NCBI RefSeq assembly: GCF_025833875.1
Contig: NZ_JAOYOD010000001.1
Location: forward strand, 3,844,001-3,908,000
Direction: 5' to 3'
DNA length: 64,000 bases
DNA from: Reichenbachiella ulvae
GTDB lineage: Bacteria > Bacteroidota > Bacteroidia > Cytophagales > Cyclobacteriaceae
The first letter of the stretch is position 1. Each line of letters begins with the position of its first letter. Shown piece after piece: positions 17,493 through 26,356 of the stretch. Below the pieces are notes generated by a model. It was not told where the DNA came from. It ran no database searches and saw only the letters and a list, made by a program, of their open reading frames with translations. The position numbers were made by a program, and so were the translations under genes.

Positions 17493-18173
17493 TTAGTTTT
17501 TAGCGCCAATAATGACTACCGCTCCAAACTCAAGATTTCTACCTTTTAGATTAATCAAAGATTCATCAGGAGCAGTATAATCACCTGTGATATTATAGTC
17601 GTTCGCTCTCATCTCAAAGGTTCTATAGGATAGATAGGGTTGAATCGTAAATTTACCTAAAGGTTTAAAAATCAACTTAATTCTATAAAAAGGACTAACA
17701 GCACCATCATAGCTTACTCTAATAGAACCATTTTCATCTGACTTATTAAATCGTCCAGCCCAGAGCATATCAAAACCTGCACCAAAACTTATACCACTCA
17801 CAAATGATTTCTTTTCAATTATCAAATTATACGTGAACTCCATTCCGGTCCTCGGCATTGCTAAACTCTGAGAACTATTTGAGCTGCTTTTACCTGACGA
17901 TGAATAATTAGCATTCAATAAGATATTAAAAAAGAACCCTCCTAACACGTTCACCTCAAAATTATAAGGTAAATCAATATTGGCTCCTGCGCCGAATCCA
18001 CTCAGTCCTGTTACACTACCTCGCTCTGTATTAGACCCTGAAGTAACGCTTTGACTAACCGAACCTATTCCAAGTAACTGCAAATCACCAATGAAATGTA
18101 CGCGCTGGGCTTGTGAATGAAGTTGAAAAATGAATAAGATTGAAAAAAGAGATAAGAAACGCTTAATCGTCAT
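17493..18173 (-). CDS. Outer-membrane beta-barrel-like protein, unknown function
   Basis: 226 residues with a signal peptide (ending near HSQA). The rest alternates hydrophobic and polar residues and contains Gly/Ser-rich loops (SSSGKSSSNSSQS), as in small outer-membrane beta-barrels of Bacteroidota. It ends in a short strand with no usual terminal Phe (last residues VVIIGAKN). I do not recognise a named family. It is convergent with the AraC gene, with only 3 nt between the stops. Confidence 0.6.
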   Translation of the reverse strand: MTIKRFLSLFSILFIFQLHSQAQRVHFIGDLQLLGIGSVSQSVTSGSNTERGSVTGLSGFGAGANIDLPYNFEVNVLGGFFFNILLNANYSSSGKSSSNSSQSLAMPRTGMEFTYNLIIEKKSFVSGISFGAGFDMLWAGRFNKSDENGSIRVSYDGAVSPFYRIKLIFKPLGKFTIQPYLSYRTFEMRANDYNITGDYTAPDESLINLKGRNLEFGAVVIIGAKN

Positions 18174-18267
18174 TACTATTATTTAATTGGTTGATAAAAA
18201 AATGTAATCTACAAGACATTTTCTAAACCCAAAAAAATCAACCTACCCGAATCAAATCATTTTCCAT

Positions 18268-20370
18268 TTATCTCAAAACCAACTTCTGAGAGCTTGTATT
18301 TTTACCATTCCGGATATAGGCGATATACAGTCCTGGTTTCAAGAATGAGAAGTCCATTTCAGTAGCCGTATTCGCATCCAAAGGAATGTCTTTGAGGACT
18401 AAATGTCCCGAAGCAGTGAGTAAGTATAGGCTGCCCCTTTGGTTCGATAAAAAAGTTACTTGCTGATCATCCAGGCTAGGGTTAGGATAAACCAACAACA
18501 TCAATTTTTGCTTTTCTACCTCACCGATTTCATAAGCCCACACACCACCTTGAATACTACCCACCATCAATGTCGCTTGTCCAGCAACTCTACCAAAAGC
18601 AGGTCTGGAGGCACGCCCAAATCTTGGAGCAGAAGTGACTTCATCACAGATTATTTGCACTGAAGTACTTTGACTCCTGTTACTTCTAATATTCGAATAG
18701 AGCGTGGCATTGCCAGTAGCGTCAGTAGTTAATAAATCATCTTTTCCATCTTCATCGATGTCCGCCACTACCAGAGATAAGCGCCCGCTGCTATTTTCCT
18801 CTTGCAGTATATTTCTTTCTTCCATTACAAAGACAGACCCGGTAAACCTCAGATAGTCCAACTCCCCATAGCTCCTACCTATCAAAGCATCTAGATGACC
18901 ATCCTGATCCATGTCGTAGAGGTAAACATCGTCTCCAGATCCATAGCTCAAGTCAATGTTTCGCAGTTGATTGTAATCTACCTCCAGGCCAGTTTCGCTC
19001 TGATTGGGCAAATAATACATGCGATTGCTGAAACTCTCATTGATCGAACTGAAAACCAAATCTGGTCGCCCGTCACCATTCATATCTACGATCTGTGGCT
19101 TGATTTCCAAATGGCCCAATTCAGAAAGAGAAAATGCATCTTCGGTCTCCAAAGTAAAACTGCCATCCATCTGCTGGATATAAAGCGTCAAGCTACTCAC
19201 AAAATCAGTCGCTCTCAAACTCCCTCGATTTCCTATCAATAGATCCTCCCGGCCATCACCATTTACATCAATCATGACAGGATAAGCCCACTCACCCACG
19301 TCAATCATTTCGTCCTGGAGAAAATTTTGTGCAGCGCCATAGTTTTGATTTCCCAGATTGGGATAAAAAAAGCTCGACGCTTTCATATCGATAGTCATCC
19401 CATTATTGTCCCTCATATTAGGCGCAATCACAAGATCCGAAATCCCATCAAAAGTCACATCGATGGAATAAGCCGCTGGAAACAAAGTAAAATCTATCGG
19501 TGTACCGAAAGTAGGAAAACTCGTATCCCAGCTATCAAAACTAGCTGCTAGCTGGCTACCTTTATTCTCCAGATAGTTAAGCTCTGCACAGTCCTCCTCG
19601 CTGATTACGAGATCCATGAGTCCATCTTCATTATAGTCAAAAGAAAGCAGCGCCTTGCCTGCCAGATGCTTGAGCCTTCCCGAGGCGGAGCATGATTCAT
19701 CAAACACATAGTCCGAACAGTCGCAGACATTGATTCCACCATATGTCTCAGTCACTTTCTCATAAGCCAACCCACAGTTGGTCGTAACATTCCGATGAAA
19801 TTCGATATCAGTACCCGTGCTAAAATTAAAAACCAGAATATCCAGATCATCATCCCCGTCCAAATCAACGATCGAAGGGATGTCCGTGGCATTAAGAAAG
19901 ACATTGATTTCACTCCCACCAGATAGTGTCAGCAAGGGATCTGCTACTAAGTCCCAAGCAGGACTGCCCGGTTCGCCTATATTTTCATAGACTTTGATTC
20001 CTAACTGTGCGGAAGCAAACAAATCCATCAAGCCATCGCAATTGTAGTCGGCCAAAACGATCCAGTTTTTTAGACCTGAGGGGAAGAGGGCCTCAAAGGC
20101 AGGCTGATATTCATAATGATCCGATTGGTTCTCAAAACAAGTGATCCTTTCTGCCGATCGATCAAAGATCACCAGATCCTCGTCTCCATTACCATCGAGA
20201 TCCATGGCTTGATACTGTCCCGAATTCAATCCACCGGCAAAAGGATACTGAAGTAGTTGATCCGAACCATAAACAGAAGCCTGCAAAGGTCTCAACTGAA
20301 GCTGGGCTGCTGTGTCGAAAGTACTGCTGATAATAGCTGATAATATGACTATTTTTAGAAGGGATTTCAT
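18268..20370 (-). CDS. FG-GAP/VCBS repeat protein with T9SS sorting tail
   Basis: 700 residues from the ATG at 20370; a longer frame starts at 20391 but the signal peptide begins at this ATG. Repeated Asp-rich motifs of the form DLDGNGDEDLVIFD, DYNCDGLMDLF, DLDGDDDLDILVF and DMNGDGRPDLVF recur through the protein; they are FG-GAP/VCBS calcium-binding blades, probably a seven-bladed beta-propeller. The last 75 residues (from LMLLVYPNPS to QKLVLR) are a type A T9SS sorting domain, so the protein is exported by the T9SS and attached or released at the surface. It is divergent from murF. Confidence 0.88.
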   Translation of the reverse strand: MKSLLKIVILSAIISSTFDTAAQLQLRPLQASVYGSDQLLQYPFAGGLNSGQYQAMDLDGNGDEDLVIFDRSAERITCFENQSDHYEYQPAFEALFPSGLKNWIVLADYNCDGLMDLFASAQLGIKVYENIGEPGSPAWDLVADPLLTLSGGSEINVFLNATDIPSIVDLDGDDDLDILVFNFSTGTDIEFHRNVTTNCGLAYEKVTETYGGINVCDCSDYVFDESCSASGRLKHLAGKALLSFDYNEDGLMDLVISEEDCAELNYLENKGSQLAASFDSWDTSFPTFGTPIDFTLFPAAYSIDVTFDGISDLVIAPNMRDNNGMTIDMKASSFFYPNLGNQNYGAAQNFLQDEMIDVGEWAYPVMIDVNGDGREDLLIGNRGSLRATDFVSSLTLYIQQMDGSFTLETEDAFSLSELGHLEIKPQIVDMNGDGRPDLVFSSINESFSNRMYYLPNQSETGLEVDYNQLRNIDLSYGSGDDVYLYDMDQDGHLDALIGRSYGELDYLRFTGSVFVMEERNILQEENSSGRLSLVVADIDEDGKDDLLTTDATGNATLYSNIRSNRSQSTSVQIICDEVTSAPRFGRASRPAFGRVAGQATLMVGSIQGGVWAYEIGEVEKQKLMLLVYPNPSLDDQQVTFLSNQRGSLYLLTASGHLVLKDIPLDANTATEMDFSFLKPGLYIAYIRNGKNTSSQKLVLR

Positions 20371-20468
20371 CTTCTCATTTCTGAGGCCCATATTACATCA
20401 ATAGATTGAATTATTTGTTGAATGAAGGCCAAATAAATTTTACCTTACGACCTCAAAAGACAAAACGA

Positions 20469-21743
20469 TTGGAAGATACGATTGCCAACTTATACGAAAA
20501 ATTCAAGGATAGTACTGGTGTAAATACTGACACCCGAACGATCTCTCCGAACCAGATGTTCTTTGCCCTCAAAGGCGACAACTTTGACGGAAACTTATAC
20601 GCCGATCAGGCCCTGGCTGCTGGTGCCAGCTTTGCTGTGATAGACAACCCTGAATTCCTGAAGGATGAGCGATACCTGTTGGTAGATGATGTGCTAGACA
20701 CCTTACAGAAATTGGCCAATCATCACCGCCGACAGTTCAAGTTCCCCTTTCTCGCCATCACTGGATCTAACGGCAAGACAACTACCAAGGAACTCATGGC
20801 TCGTGCACTATCCGACAAGTTCAAAGTGCACTACACCAAGGGCAACCTCAACAACCATATAGGTGTCCCGCTTACGATACTAGATATTCATGAGTATTGT
20901 GATTTTGCCATCATCGAGATGGGGGCCAATCATCTGGGAGATATTGCTCTGCTATGCCAGATCGCTGAGCCTACTCATGGTTTGATCACCAATATTGGGA
21001 CTGCCCATATCGGCGAGTTCGGAGGTAAAGAAAATATTCTAAGAGGCAAAAGCGAACTCTTCGACTACCTGAGAATGCACGGAGGGACTCCATTCATCAA
21101 TAAGTTAGACCCCGCCTTAGTCAACATGGCGAAGCGTTTCCATCACTATGTGGAATTCCCCAATGACGATTGCAAACTGATCGAAGCGAGCCCTTATATC
21201 TACTATGCGGACAATGATGACCATGAGCACAGCACCGAGATCGTCGGGGAGTACAACTACATGAACATCGCTGCGGCCATCACAGTCGCACAGCACTTCG
21301 AAGTAGGCGATCCCTACAATGCCATCGACATGTACCAACCGGCCAACAATCGCTCGCAGATCATTGAGATCGGTACCAACACAGTCATTTTGGATGCCTA
21401 CAATGCCAACCCTGATTCAATGAAGGCCGCTCTGAAAAATCTCTCGCAGATGTCGGGAGAGAAAAAGATTGCCATGCTAGGCGAAATGAAGGAGTTGGGC
21501 GAGTATGCAGTAGAGGAGCACAACAAAATAGTAGAGGAAGCCGAAACCTTAGGGATCAAAAACCTGTATTTGGTAGGAAACGAATTCAAAAAGGCCTCTG
21601 AATTTGTCAATGTGCTGATAGACGTGGATCAGCTGATCGAATTCCTCAAAGAGGATAAGATCTCCGGGTCGATCGTATTGATCAAAGGATCCCGTAGCAT
21701 GCAAATGGAGCGCCTGGTCAAAAGCAACGAAATATGGAACTAA
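20469..21743 (+). CDS. murF: UDP-N-acetylmuramoyl-tripeptide--D-alanyl-D-alanine ligase
   Basis: Adds D-Ala-D-Ala to the UDP-MurNAc-tripeptide in the cytosol, the last soluble step of peptidoglycan precursor synthesis. 424 residues from a TTG at 20469. A longer frame reaches 20406 (also TTG), but MurF proteins start just before the LYEKF segment. Motifs: STDTR-like VNTDTRTISPN, FFALKGDNFDG, P-loop ITGSNGKTTTKEL, IIEMGANHLGDI, NIGTAHIGEFG and VILDAYNANPDSMKAAL. The next gene overlaps its end by 10 nt. Confidence 0.95.
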   Translation: MEDTIANLYEKFKDSTGVNTDTRTISPNQMFFALKGDNFDGNLYADQALAAGASFAVIDNPEFLKDERYLLVDDVLDTLQKLANHHRRQFKFPFLAITGSNGKTTTKELMARALSDKFKVHYTKGNLNNHIGVPLTILDIHEYCDFAIIEMGANHLGDIALLCQIAEPTHGLITNIGTAHIGEFGGKENILRGKSELFDYLRMHGGTPFINKLDPALVNMAKRFHHYVEFPNDDCKLIEASPYIYYADNDDHEHSTEIVGEYNYMNIAAAITVAQHFEVGDPYNAIDMYQPANNRSQIIEIGTNTVILDAYNANPDSMKAALKNLSQMSGEKKIAMLGEMKELGEYAVEEHNKIVEEAETLGIKNLYLVGNEFKKASEFVNVLIDVDQLIEFLKEDKISGSIVLIKGSRSMQMERLVKSNEIWN

Positions 21744-22390
21744 AACCCAGCCTGGACTTTCTCACACGCCTAAAAGAAAATAATAACAAAGTGTGGTTCG
21801 ACGAAAACCGAAAAGAATATGAGAGCTGCAGAGCTCAGATTCTGGAGATCGTTCAGAAGCTGATAGAGGGGATAGCATCCTTTGATCCCTCGCTCACAGC
21901 TGTAGAAGCCAAGCAATGCATTTTCCGCATCAACAGAGACATCCGCTTCAGTAAAGACAAAACACCCTACAAAACCAATTTCGGAGCACTGATGGGCGCT
22001 GCAGGCAGAAAAACTGAGGGGACAGGCTATTACTTTCATGTCGCTCCTGGCCATGTCTTCACCGGTGGGGGAATCTACAAGCCACAGCCAGATATGCTAG
22101 CCAAGATTAGACAGGAGATCGATTACAATTCAGCGGATTTGGTTAAAGTCATCGAAGCTCCTGGATTCAAAGAAAGGTTTGGTGAGATTCAGGGGGAGCA
22201 ATTAAAAACTGCGCCTAAAGGATACCCTAAAGATCATCCCTTCATTCACCTACTTCGATACAAGAGCTACTACGTTTTAGAAGAATATTCTGATAAAAAT
22301 GCTTGCAGCGAAAACTTTATAAAAAAGGCTCTGGAGAGCTATAAAGAGGCTTTTTCGTTCAACCAATTTTTAAACGATGCAATTAATTGA
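21734..22390 (+). CDS. DUF2461 family protein
   Basis: 218 residues. The sequence FLTRLKENNNKVWFDENRKE near the start, FRINRDIRFSKDKTPYKTNF and FHVAPGHVFTGGGIYKPQ are typical of DUF2461, a widespread cytosolic family of unknown function. The ATG at 21734 overlaps the murF stop region by 10 nt, so it is likely translated from the same transcript. No function can be deduced. Confidence 0.88.
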   Translation: MELKPSLDFLTRLKENNNKVWFDENRKEYESCRAQILEIVQKLIEGIASFDPSLTAVEAKQCIFRINRDIRFSKDKTPYKTNFGALMGAAGRKTEGTGYYFHVAPGHVFTGGGIYKPQPDMLAKIRQEIDYNSADLVKVIEAPGFKERFGEIQGEQLKTAPKGYPKDHPFIHLLRYKSYYVLEEYSDKNACSENFIKKALESYKEAFSFNQFLNDAIN

Positions 22391-22409
22391 AAATATTTTT
22401 GGGAAAGGT

Positions 22410-22439
22410 TTGGAATAATCAATTTCGATTCTATTTTTG
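22410..22439 (+). promoter_or_regulatory. Promoter of tRNA-Val
   Basis: TTG (22410-22412), exactly 19 nt, then TATTTTTG (22432-22439): a perfect match to the Bacteroidota housekeeping promoter. The tRNA begins 52 nt after the -7 box. Confidence 0.85.
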
Positions 22440-22490
22440 CACTCCCAAATCAACGGATTTGAGCAAAAAGTAGTGAAAACAATCACACTC

Positions 22491-22565
22491 GGGCGCTTAG
22501 CTCAGCTGGTTCAGAGCACCTCGTTTACACCGAGGGGGTCGGGGGTTCGAATCCCTCAGCGCCCA
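22491..22565 (+). tRNA. tRNA-Val (UAC anticodon)
   Basis: A 75-nt cloverleaf. The acceptor stem GGGCGCT pairs with AGCGCCC, the D loop has GCTCAGCTGGTTCAGAGC, the anticodon loop is TTTACAC with anticodon TAC (UAC), and the T arm has GGTTCGAAT. It reads GUN valine codons. The 3' CCA is not encoded; the sequence after the discriminator A is CAAAA. A terminator follows directly, so this is a single-tRNA transcript. Confidence 0.97.
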
Positions 22566-22567
22566 CA

Positions 22568-22597
22568 AAAGACAGTCAAAATTGGCTGTCTTTTTTT
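22568..22597 (+). terminator. Rho-independent terminator after tRNA-Val
   Basis: AAAGACAG and CTGTCTTT pair (stem extended by T-G and C-G pairs) around a short A/T loop, followed by a T run (to 22597). It lies 2 nt after the tRNA. Confidence 0.88.
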
Positions 22598-22663
22598 ATG
22601 CCCTAATTTTGCTTGTTGTTAGAGAGTTACTAATCCTACATGCTATTCTCAACCCGTCTTTTA

Positions 22664-23212
22664 CTACTCTAGTATGAGTTCATACTCCAGCTTTTCTCCT
22701 TCGAAATAAAGTTGACCACCTAACTCTACTTTATCATAGGAGTAACTATTGATATCAAATGGCAATTCATAGAGTTCTTTAAATATACTTTTTTCGGCAC
22801 TGAAAGGATCTCCGAAATTGGCGTTCAGCGTCATTCCGTTCAAACTATAAAGCCCAAATACATTCTTGATCTTTTCTACTGGATCGGTTTGATAAACCTC
22901 AGCACACAAGGTTCCAAGTTGAGAACTTGAGGCAGTGAAATAATAATTAACATGCACTAGATTCCCCTCAAATATTACTTCCAATGAATCAAGCAAAGTA
23001 TGTTCACAGGTTCTGCACTCCTCTTCACCAAAATTAATTGAGTTGCAACTTTCATTTAGCTCACCTATAGATTCATTCTCTCCAAAGCGATAAGAAGTCG
23101 CTTGCCAGGCTTTTGATTGCAATAGCTCCTTAAGAGAAGGCTCAACATGTTTATTTTTTTCACAACTGAGAAAAATCAAACCTGTAATAGCTATTAAGAT
23201 AGTTGGTTTCAT
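22664..23212 (-). CDS. Lipoprotein of unknown function
   Basis: 182 residues with a lipoprotein signal peptide (LIFLSC, Cys at about 17), then a soluble part containing two Cys-rich spots (ESCNSINF and ECRTCEH). The N-terminal segment after the lipid anchor (LLQSKAWQATSYRFGE) resembles the start of lipocalin-like lipoproteins of Bacteroidota, where LxGxW is typical, but the match is loose. It is a single gene, flanked by 220 nt of non-coding DNA upstream, and no function is claimed. Confidence 0.6.
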   Translation of the reverse strand: MKPTILIAITGLIFLSCEKNKHVEPSLKELLQSKAWQATSYRFGENESIGELNESCNSINFGEEECRTCEHTLLDSLEVIFEGNLVHVNYYFTASSSQLGTLCAEVYQTDPVEKIKNVFGLYSLNGMTLNANFGDPFSAEKSIFKELYELPFDINSYSYDKVELGGQLYFEGEKLEYELILE

Positions 23213-23432
23213 AAGTTTAGGAATTTCGAAATGGTTCTAAAAACAGAAAGTTCACTAGTGACTCAAAACTACTAATTCGCTAGAACAGTAAAACCAACAA
23301 AAAGACTCAAATCAATGATAAACTGTAGGTAACAATAAATCATTGATCATGAACAAGGCAGAGTCCAGGTCAAAACCAGACCCAAATTTGCTTCGGGCCT
23401 GATTTATCTAGGGATTAATTATCTTCAGTTTG
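23213..23432. other. Intergenic stretch with a 9-bp inverted repeat
   Basis: Non-coding between two minus-strand genes. It holds ATCAATGAT (23311-23319) and ATCATTGAT (23339-23347), a perfect inverted repeat with a 19-nt spacer. No T run or promoter box was found beside it. No other signal seen. Confidence 0.4.
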
Positions 23433-23822
23433 TTATGATATGCTAAGCTTATTGTTAATGGCATTGAAAAGTACATCACTGAGTTGCTCAACACTTTTCA
23501 AGGGTTTGGTAATGAATCCATCAGCTCCTTTCGTCAGAGCCTCTTCCTCCTGCTCCCAATGCGAAGTGACATATATCACCACTGGACTGTAATCCAATGC
23601 TTCTACAAATTGGAAACCATTGATTTCAGGTAAATCTATATCTATGAATATAATATCAGGCTTATTTCGGTCGACTTCCACCAGGGCATGCATGGGATTT
23701 CCATAACATTCTTGCAAATCGAGGTAGTCAATCTGGCGGATCACCCCCTTGATTATCTCCATGAAAAGCCTATCGTCATCTATACAAATGCAGCTGTAGT
23801 TTTCTTTATTCATTCTTACCAT
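23433..23822 (-). CDS. Stand-alone response regulator (receiver domain)
   Basis: 129 residues with only a receiver domain: acidic pair in CIDDDRLF, phosphoacceptor Asp in FIDIDLPEING, conserved Thr/Ser in VIYVTSHW, and Lys in FITKPLKS. Such single-domain proteins pass signals by protein contact rather than by DNA binding. No output domain and no histidine kinase nearby, so the partner is unknown. Two in-frame ATGs are possible (23822 and 23813); I report the longer form. It is divergent from the cysteine desulfurase gene. Confidence 0.9.
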   Translation of the reverse strand: MVRMNKENYSCICIDDDRLFMEIIKGVIRQIDYLDLQECYGNPMHALVEVDRNKPDIIFIDIDLPEINGFQFVEALDYSPVVIYVTSHWEQEEEALTKGADGFITKPLKSVEQLSDVLFNAINNKLSIS

Positions 23823-23968
23823 TCAATCAACTACAGGTGGACAGAGTTAATCACAGAATTATCTGCGAATATATAGCAATTGCCCCTTACTTTTGTAGTG
23901 TAAAACGTGGATTAGGAGTTTCTCCTAAACAATGCAGTAGATGTGCTTATTCGCCATTTTTAAGCATT

Positions 23969-23999
23969 TTGTCCTCGAATTACGTTAAACATATTTTAG
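23969..23999 (+). promoter_or_regulatory. Possible promoter of the cysteine desulfurase gene
   Basis: TTG (23969-23971), a 20-nt spacer and TATTTTAG (23992-23999), one base off TAnnTTTG. The ATG lies only 10 nt past the box, so the leader would be very short. A perfect but isolated -7 box (TACTTTTG, 23888-23895) lies farther upstream. Confidence 0.4.
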
Positions 24000-24008
24000 C
24001 TATTTTTC

Positions 24009-25142
24009 ATGAAAGTATACCTCGACAATTCTGCCACTACACCCGTTGACCCAAAAGTACTAGAAGCCATGATGCCTTACTTCACCGAGACATTTGGCAA
24101 TCCCTCCTCTATCCACTCACATGGAAGGGAAGCCAGATCAGTGGTCGAACGAAGCAGAAAAAAAGTCGCCGAACTACTGAACACCTCTCCAGCCGAAATC
24201 TTTTTCACCTCTGGAGGAACAGAAGCAGACAACACGGCCATACGATCAAGCATAGAAAGCAAAGGAATACAAGTCGCTATCACCTCCAGGCTCGAACACC
24301 ATGCCGTATTGCACACCCTTCAGGCTCTTGACAAAAATGATGGCTTAGACCTCTATTATGTGGACTTATTGGAGGATGGTGAAATAGATATGGCGCATCT
24401 GGAAAATCTACTAGAAGAAAACAAAAACGCTTTTGTATCCCTGATGCATGCCAACAATGAACTGGGGAACCTGAATGACATTCAAACCATAGCTGAGATG
24501 TGCAAGGCGCATAAGGCCACTTACCATAGCGATACCGTTCAGGCGATGGGTAAGTATGTGCATGACCTGCAAGAACTGAAGGCAGACTTCATCGTCGGTG
24601 CAGCACATAAATTTCATGGACCGAAAGGATCAGGGTTCCTTTACATCAATAATGAAACTAAAATCCATCCTTTCATCTACGGAGGTGCACAGGAGAGAAA
24701 CATGCGCGGCGGCACAGAGAACCTCGCGGGTATTGTAGGGCTGGCCACTGCTCTGGAAATAAGCTACAGCGACATGAATAACAACCGCAAGCATATCGAA
24801 GGGCTCAAGTCGCTAATGATCGAATTATTAAAAGAGAAAGTAACAGGGGTTTCATTCAACGGACAATCGGCTGATCTGGAAAACAGTCTTTATTCTGTGA
24901 TCAATGTAGGAGTCCCAGAATCAGAAGAAAATGACATGTTGCTTTTCAATTTGGATATCAAAGGGATTTCAGTTTCTGGTGGCAGTGCTTGTTCCAGCGG
25001 ATCCAACATCGGCTCTCATGTATTAGACGCCATCGATTCGGACCCAAACAGAGGTGCCATTCGATTCTCCTTTTCGAAATTTACGACCGAAGAAGAAATC
25101 CGCTATGCCGTGGATACTTTAGCAGAAATCGTCAATCAGTGA
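24009..25142 (+). CDS. Cysteine desulfurase (NifS/IscS family)
   Basis: 377 residues. The PLP-enzyme takes sulfur from L-cysteine for Fe-S clusters or thiolation. The start MKVYLDNSATTPVDPKVLEA is the family hallmark. PLP-binding motifs include TSGGTEADN, HANNELGNL, HSDTVQAMG and HKFHGPKGSG (Schiff-base Lys at about 202). The catalytic Cys loop is SACSSGSNIGSH at about 320-335, a short loop typical of group I enzymes. No iscU or other Fe-S gene is nearby. Its end overlaps the end of hemH on the other strand by 7 nt. Confidence 0.94.
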   Translation: MKVYLDNSATTPVDPKVLEAMMPYFTETFGNPSSIHSHGREARSVVERSRKKVAELLNTSPAEIFFTSGGTEADNTAIRSSIESKGIQVAITSRLEHHAVLHTLQALDKNDGLDLYYVDLLEDGEIDMAHLENLLEENKNAFVSLMHANNELGNLNDIQTIAEMCKAHKATYHSDTVQAMGKYVHDLQELKADFIVGAAHKFHGPKGSGFLYINNETKIHPFIYGGAQERNMRGGTENLAGIVGLATALEISYSDMNNNRKHIEGLKSLMIELLKEKVTGVSFNGQSADLENSLYSVINVGVPESEENDMLLFNLDIKGISVSGGSACSSGSNIGSHVLDAIDSDPNRGAIRFSFSKFTTEEEIRYAVDTLAEIVNQ

Positions 25143-26140
25143 CGGGACATTTCCGTCACACATTCTATCCATTTCTGTTCGGTATTCAGACTCGGCACTA
25201 AGTCCCATCGTTCGCCACCCGCCTCGATGAATTCTTCCTGATAGGTTTCTCCTACTTCCAAAGTAGTCTCTAAGCAGTCTGCCACGAAGGCTGGAGAGAA
25301 TGCCAATACTTTCTTATGGCCTTGCTCAGCCAATTCCTTAAGTTTATCCTCCGTGTAGGGTTGAATCCAGGGATCCTTACCCAAACGTGACTGAAAGGCG
25401 GTAGTTACCTGCTCCTTTTTCAACCCCAGCCTATCGGCCAACAATCGGGTAGTTTCAAAACATTGAGCTCGGTAGCAATATTTATTGGCTTCACCATAAT
25501 GCTCACAGCATGACCCAAGTTGACACTTGCTAATGCCTGCTTTATAAATTTGTCTTTCTGGCAATCCGTGATAGCTAAACAAGAAATGATCATAATCGTG
25601 TTCTTTCATCATCTCCTGAGCATTTTCTACAAAAGTGTCAAGAAACAAATCATTGTCTACAAACTGATCCACAATCTCGAGCTTAGGAATCACTTGCCAC
25701 TGACCTACATTTCTCATTACTTCTTCGATTACCGAGCCTGTAGTGGCAGAGGCATACTGCGGAAATAGCGGAATGACTTTGATTGAATTGACCTTGGCGC
25801 TCTTCAATTCTTGCAGACCTGCTTCAATCGAAGGAGACTGATACCTCATAGCCAATACCACCTTGTATTCTGAGCCTAGCTGATCCTGAACAGCCGCTTG
25901 CAAATCTTCGCCATAAAATTTGAGCGGAGATCCACGGTCTTCCCAAAGCTTTTGGTACTCTTTGGCGGACTTAGGACCTCTAAAAGGTGCGATAATCAGG
26001 TTGACCAAAAGCCAACGTGGAATATAGGGAATGTCAATCACTCGACCATCCATGAGAAATTCCCGCAAATATTTTCGCACATCGCCTGTACCCGGGCTAT
26101 CCGGTGTACCCAGATTGACTAGAAGAACGCCTTTTTTCAT
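25136..26140 (-). CDS. hemH: Ferrochelatase
   Basis: 334 residues. It inserts Fe2+ into protoporphyrin IX in the last step of haem synthesis. Motifs: GVLLVNLGTPDSP at the start, FSYHGLPERQ with the metal-binding His, and ADCLETTLEVGETY with the matching Glu. The ATG at 26140 is preferred; an in-frame TTG at 26149 is inside the -7 promoter box. The stop overlaps that of the convergent cysteine desulfurase by 7 nt. A Cys-rich segment (CQLGSCCEHYG, followed by CYRAQC) is present, but I do not claim an iron-sulfur cluster. Confidence 0.95.
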   Translation of the reverse strand: MKKGVLLVNLGTPDSPGTGDVRKYLREFLMDGRVIDIPYIPRWLLVNLIIAPFRGPKSAKEYQKLWEDRGSPLKFYGEDLQAAVQDQLGSEYKVVLAMRYQSPSIEAGLQELKSAKVNSIKVIPLFPQYASATTGSVIEEVMRNVGQWQVIPKLEIVDQFVDNDLFLDTFVENAQEMMKEHDYDHFLFSYHGLPERQIYKAGISKCQLGSCCEHYGEANKYCYRAQCFETTRLLADRLGLKKEQVTTAFQSRLGKDPWIQPYTEDKLKELAEQGHKKVLAFSPAFVADCLETTLEVGETYQEEFIEAGGERWDLVPSLNTEQKWIECVTEMSRH

Positions 26141-26146
26141 AGTTGG

Positions 26147-26154
26147 CAAATCTA
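26147..26154 (-). promoter_or_regulatory. -7 box upstream of hemH, possibly giving a leaderless mRNA
   Basis: On the minus strand TAGATTTG is a perfect TAnnTTTG box, ending 6 nt before the hemH ATG. No TTG lies at the expected -33 position, so support is partial. If used, the mRNA would start at or very near the ATG. Confidence 0.4.
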
Positions 26155-26184
26155 AAGGCTGAAAGCGATAGTTTTAGCTCCAAA

Positions 26185-26220
26185 AAATAAAAAGCTCCAG
26201 AATGTCTAAATCTGGAGCTA
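26185..26220 (-). terminator. Rho-independent terminator for the porV-M16 operon
   Basis: On the minus strand AGCTCCAGA (26219-26211) pairs with TCTGGAGCT (26201-26193), followed by TTTTATTTTTT. It lies about 137 nt after the stop of the M16-family gene. Confidence 0.8.
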
Positions 26221-26356
26221 GCAGCATGTTGAAAATTATTACTTTGACTGGAACGAAGTAAACCTATGTGGACTTTAAAATCCTGCCATTTTTCTTTAAA
26301 ATCCTGACAAAATCAGGCGTTGAGATGCAAATGCGAAAATAAACTGAAGAAAAGAG

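Noticed and set aside
22437..22622. Frame covering the tRNA
   Set aside because: It is the tRNA-Val gene with its terminator; a protein is not credible.
23311..23347. 9-bp inverted repeat as terminator of the lipoprotein or receiver gene
   Set aside because: No T run on either side and the spacer of 19 nt is long; left only as a note.
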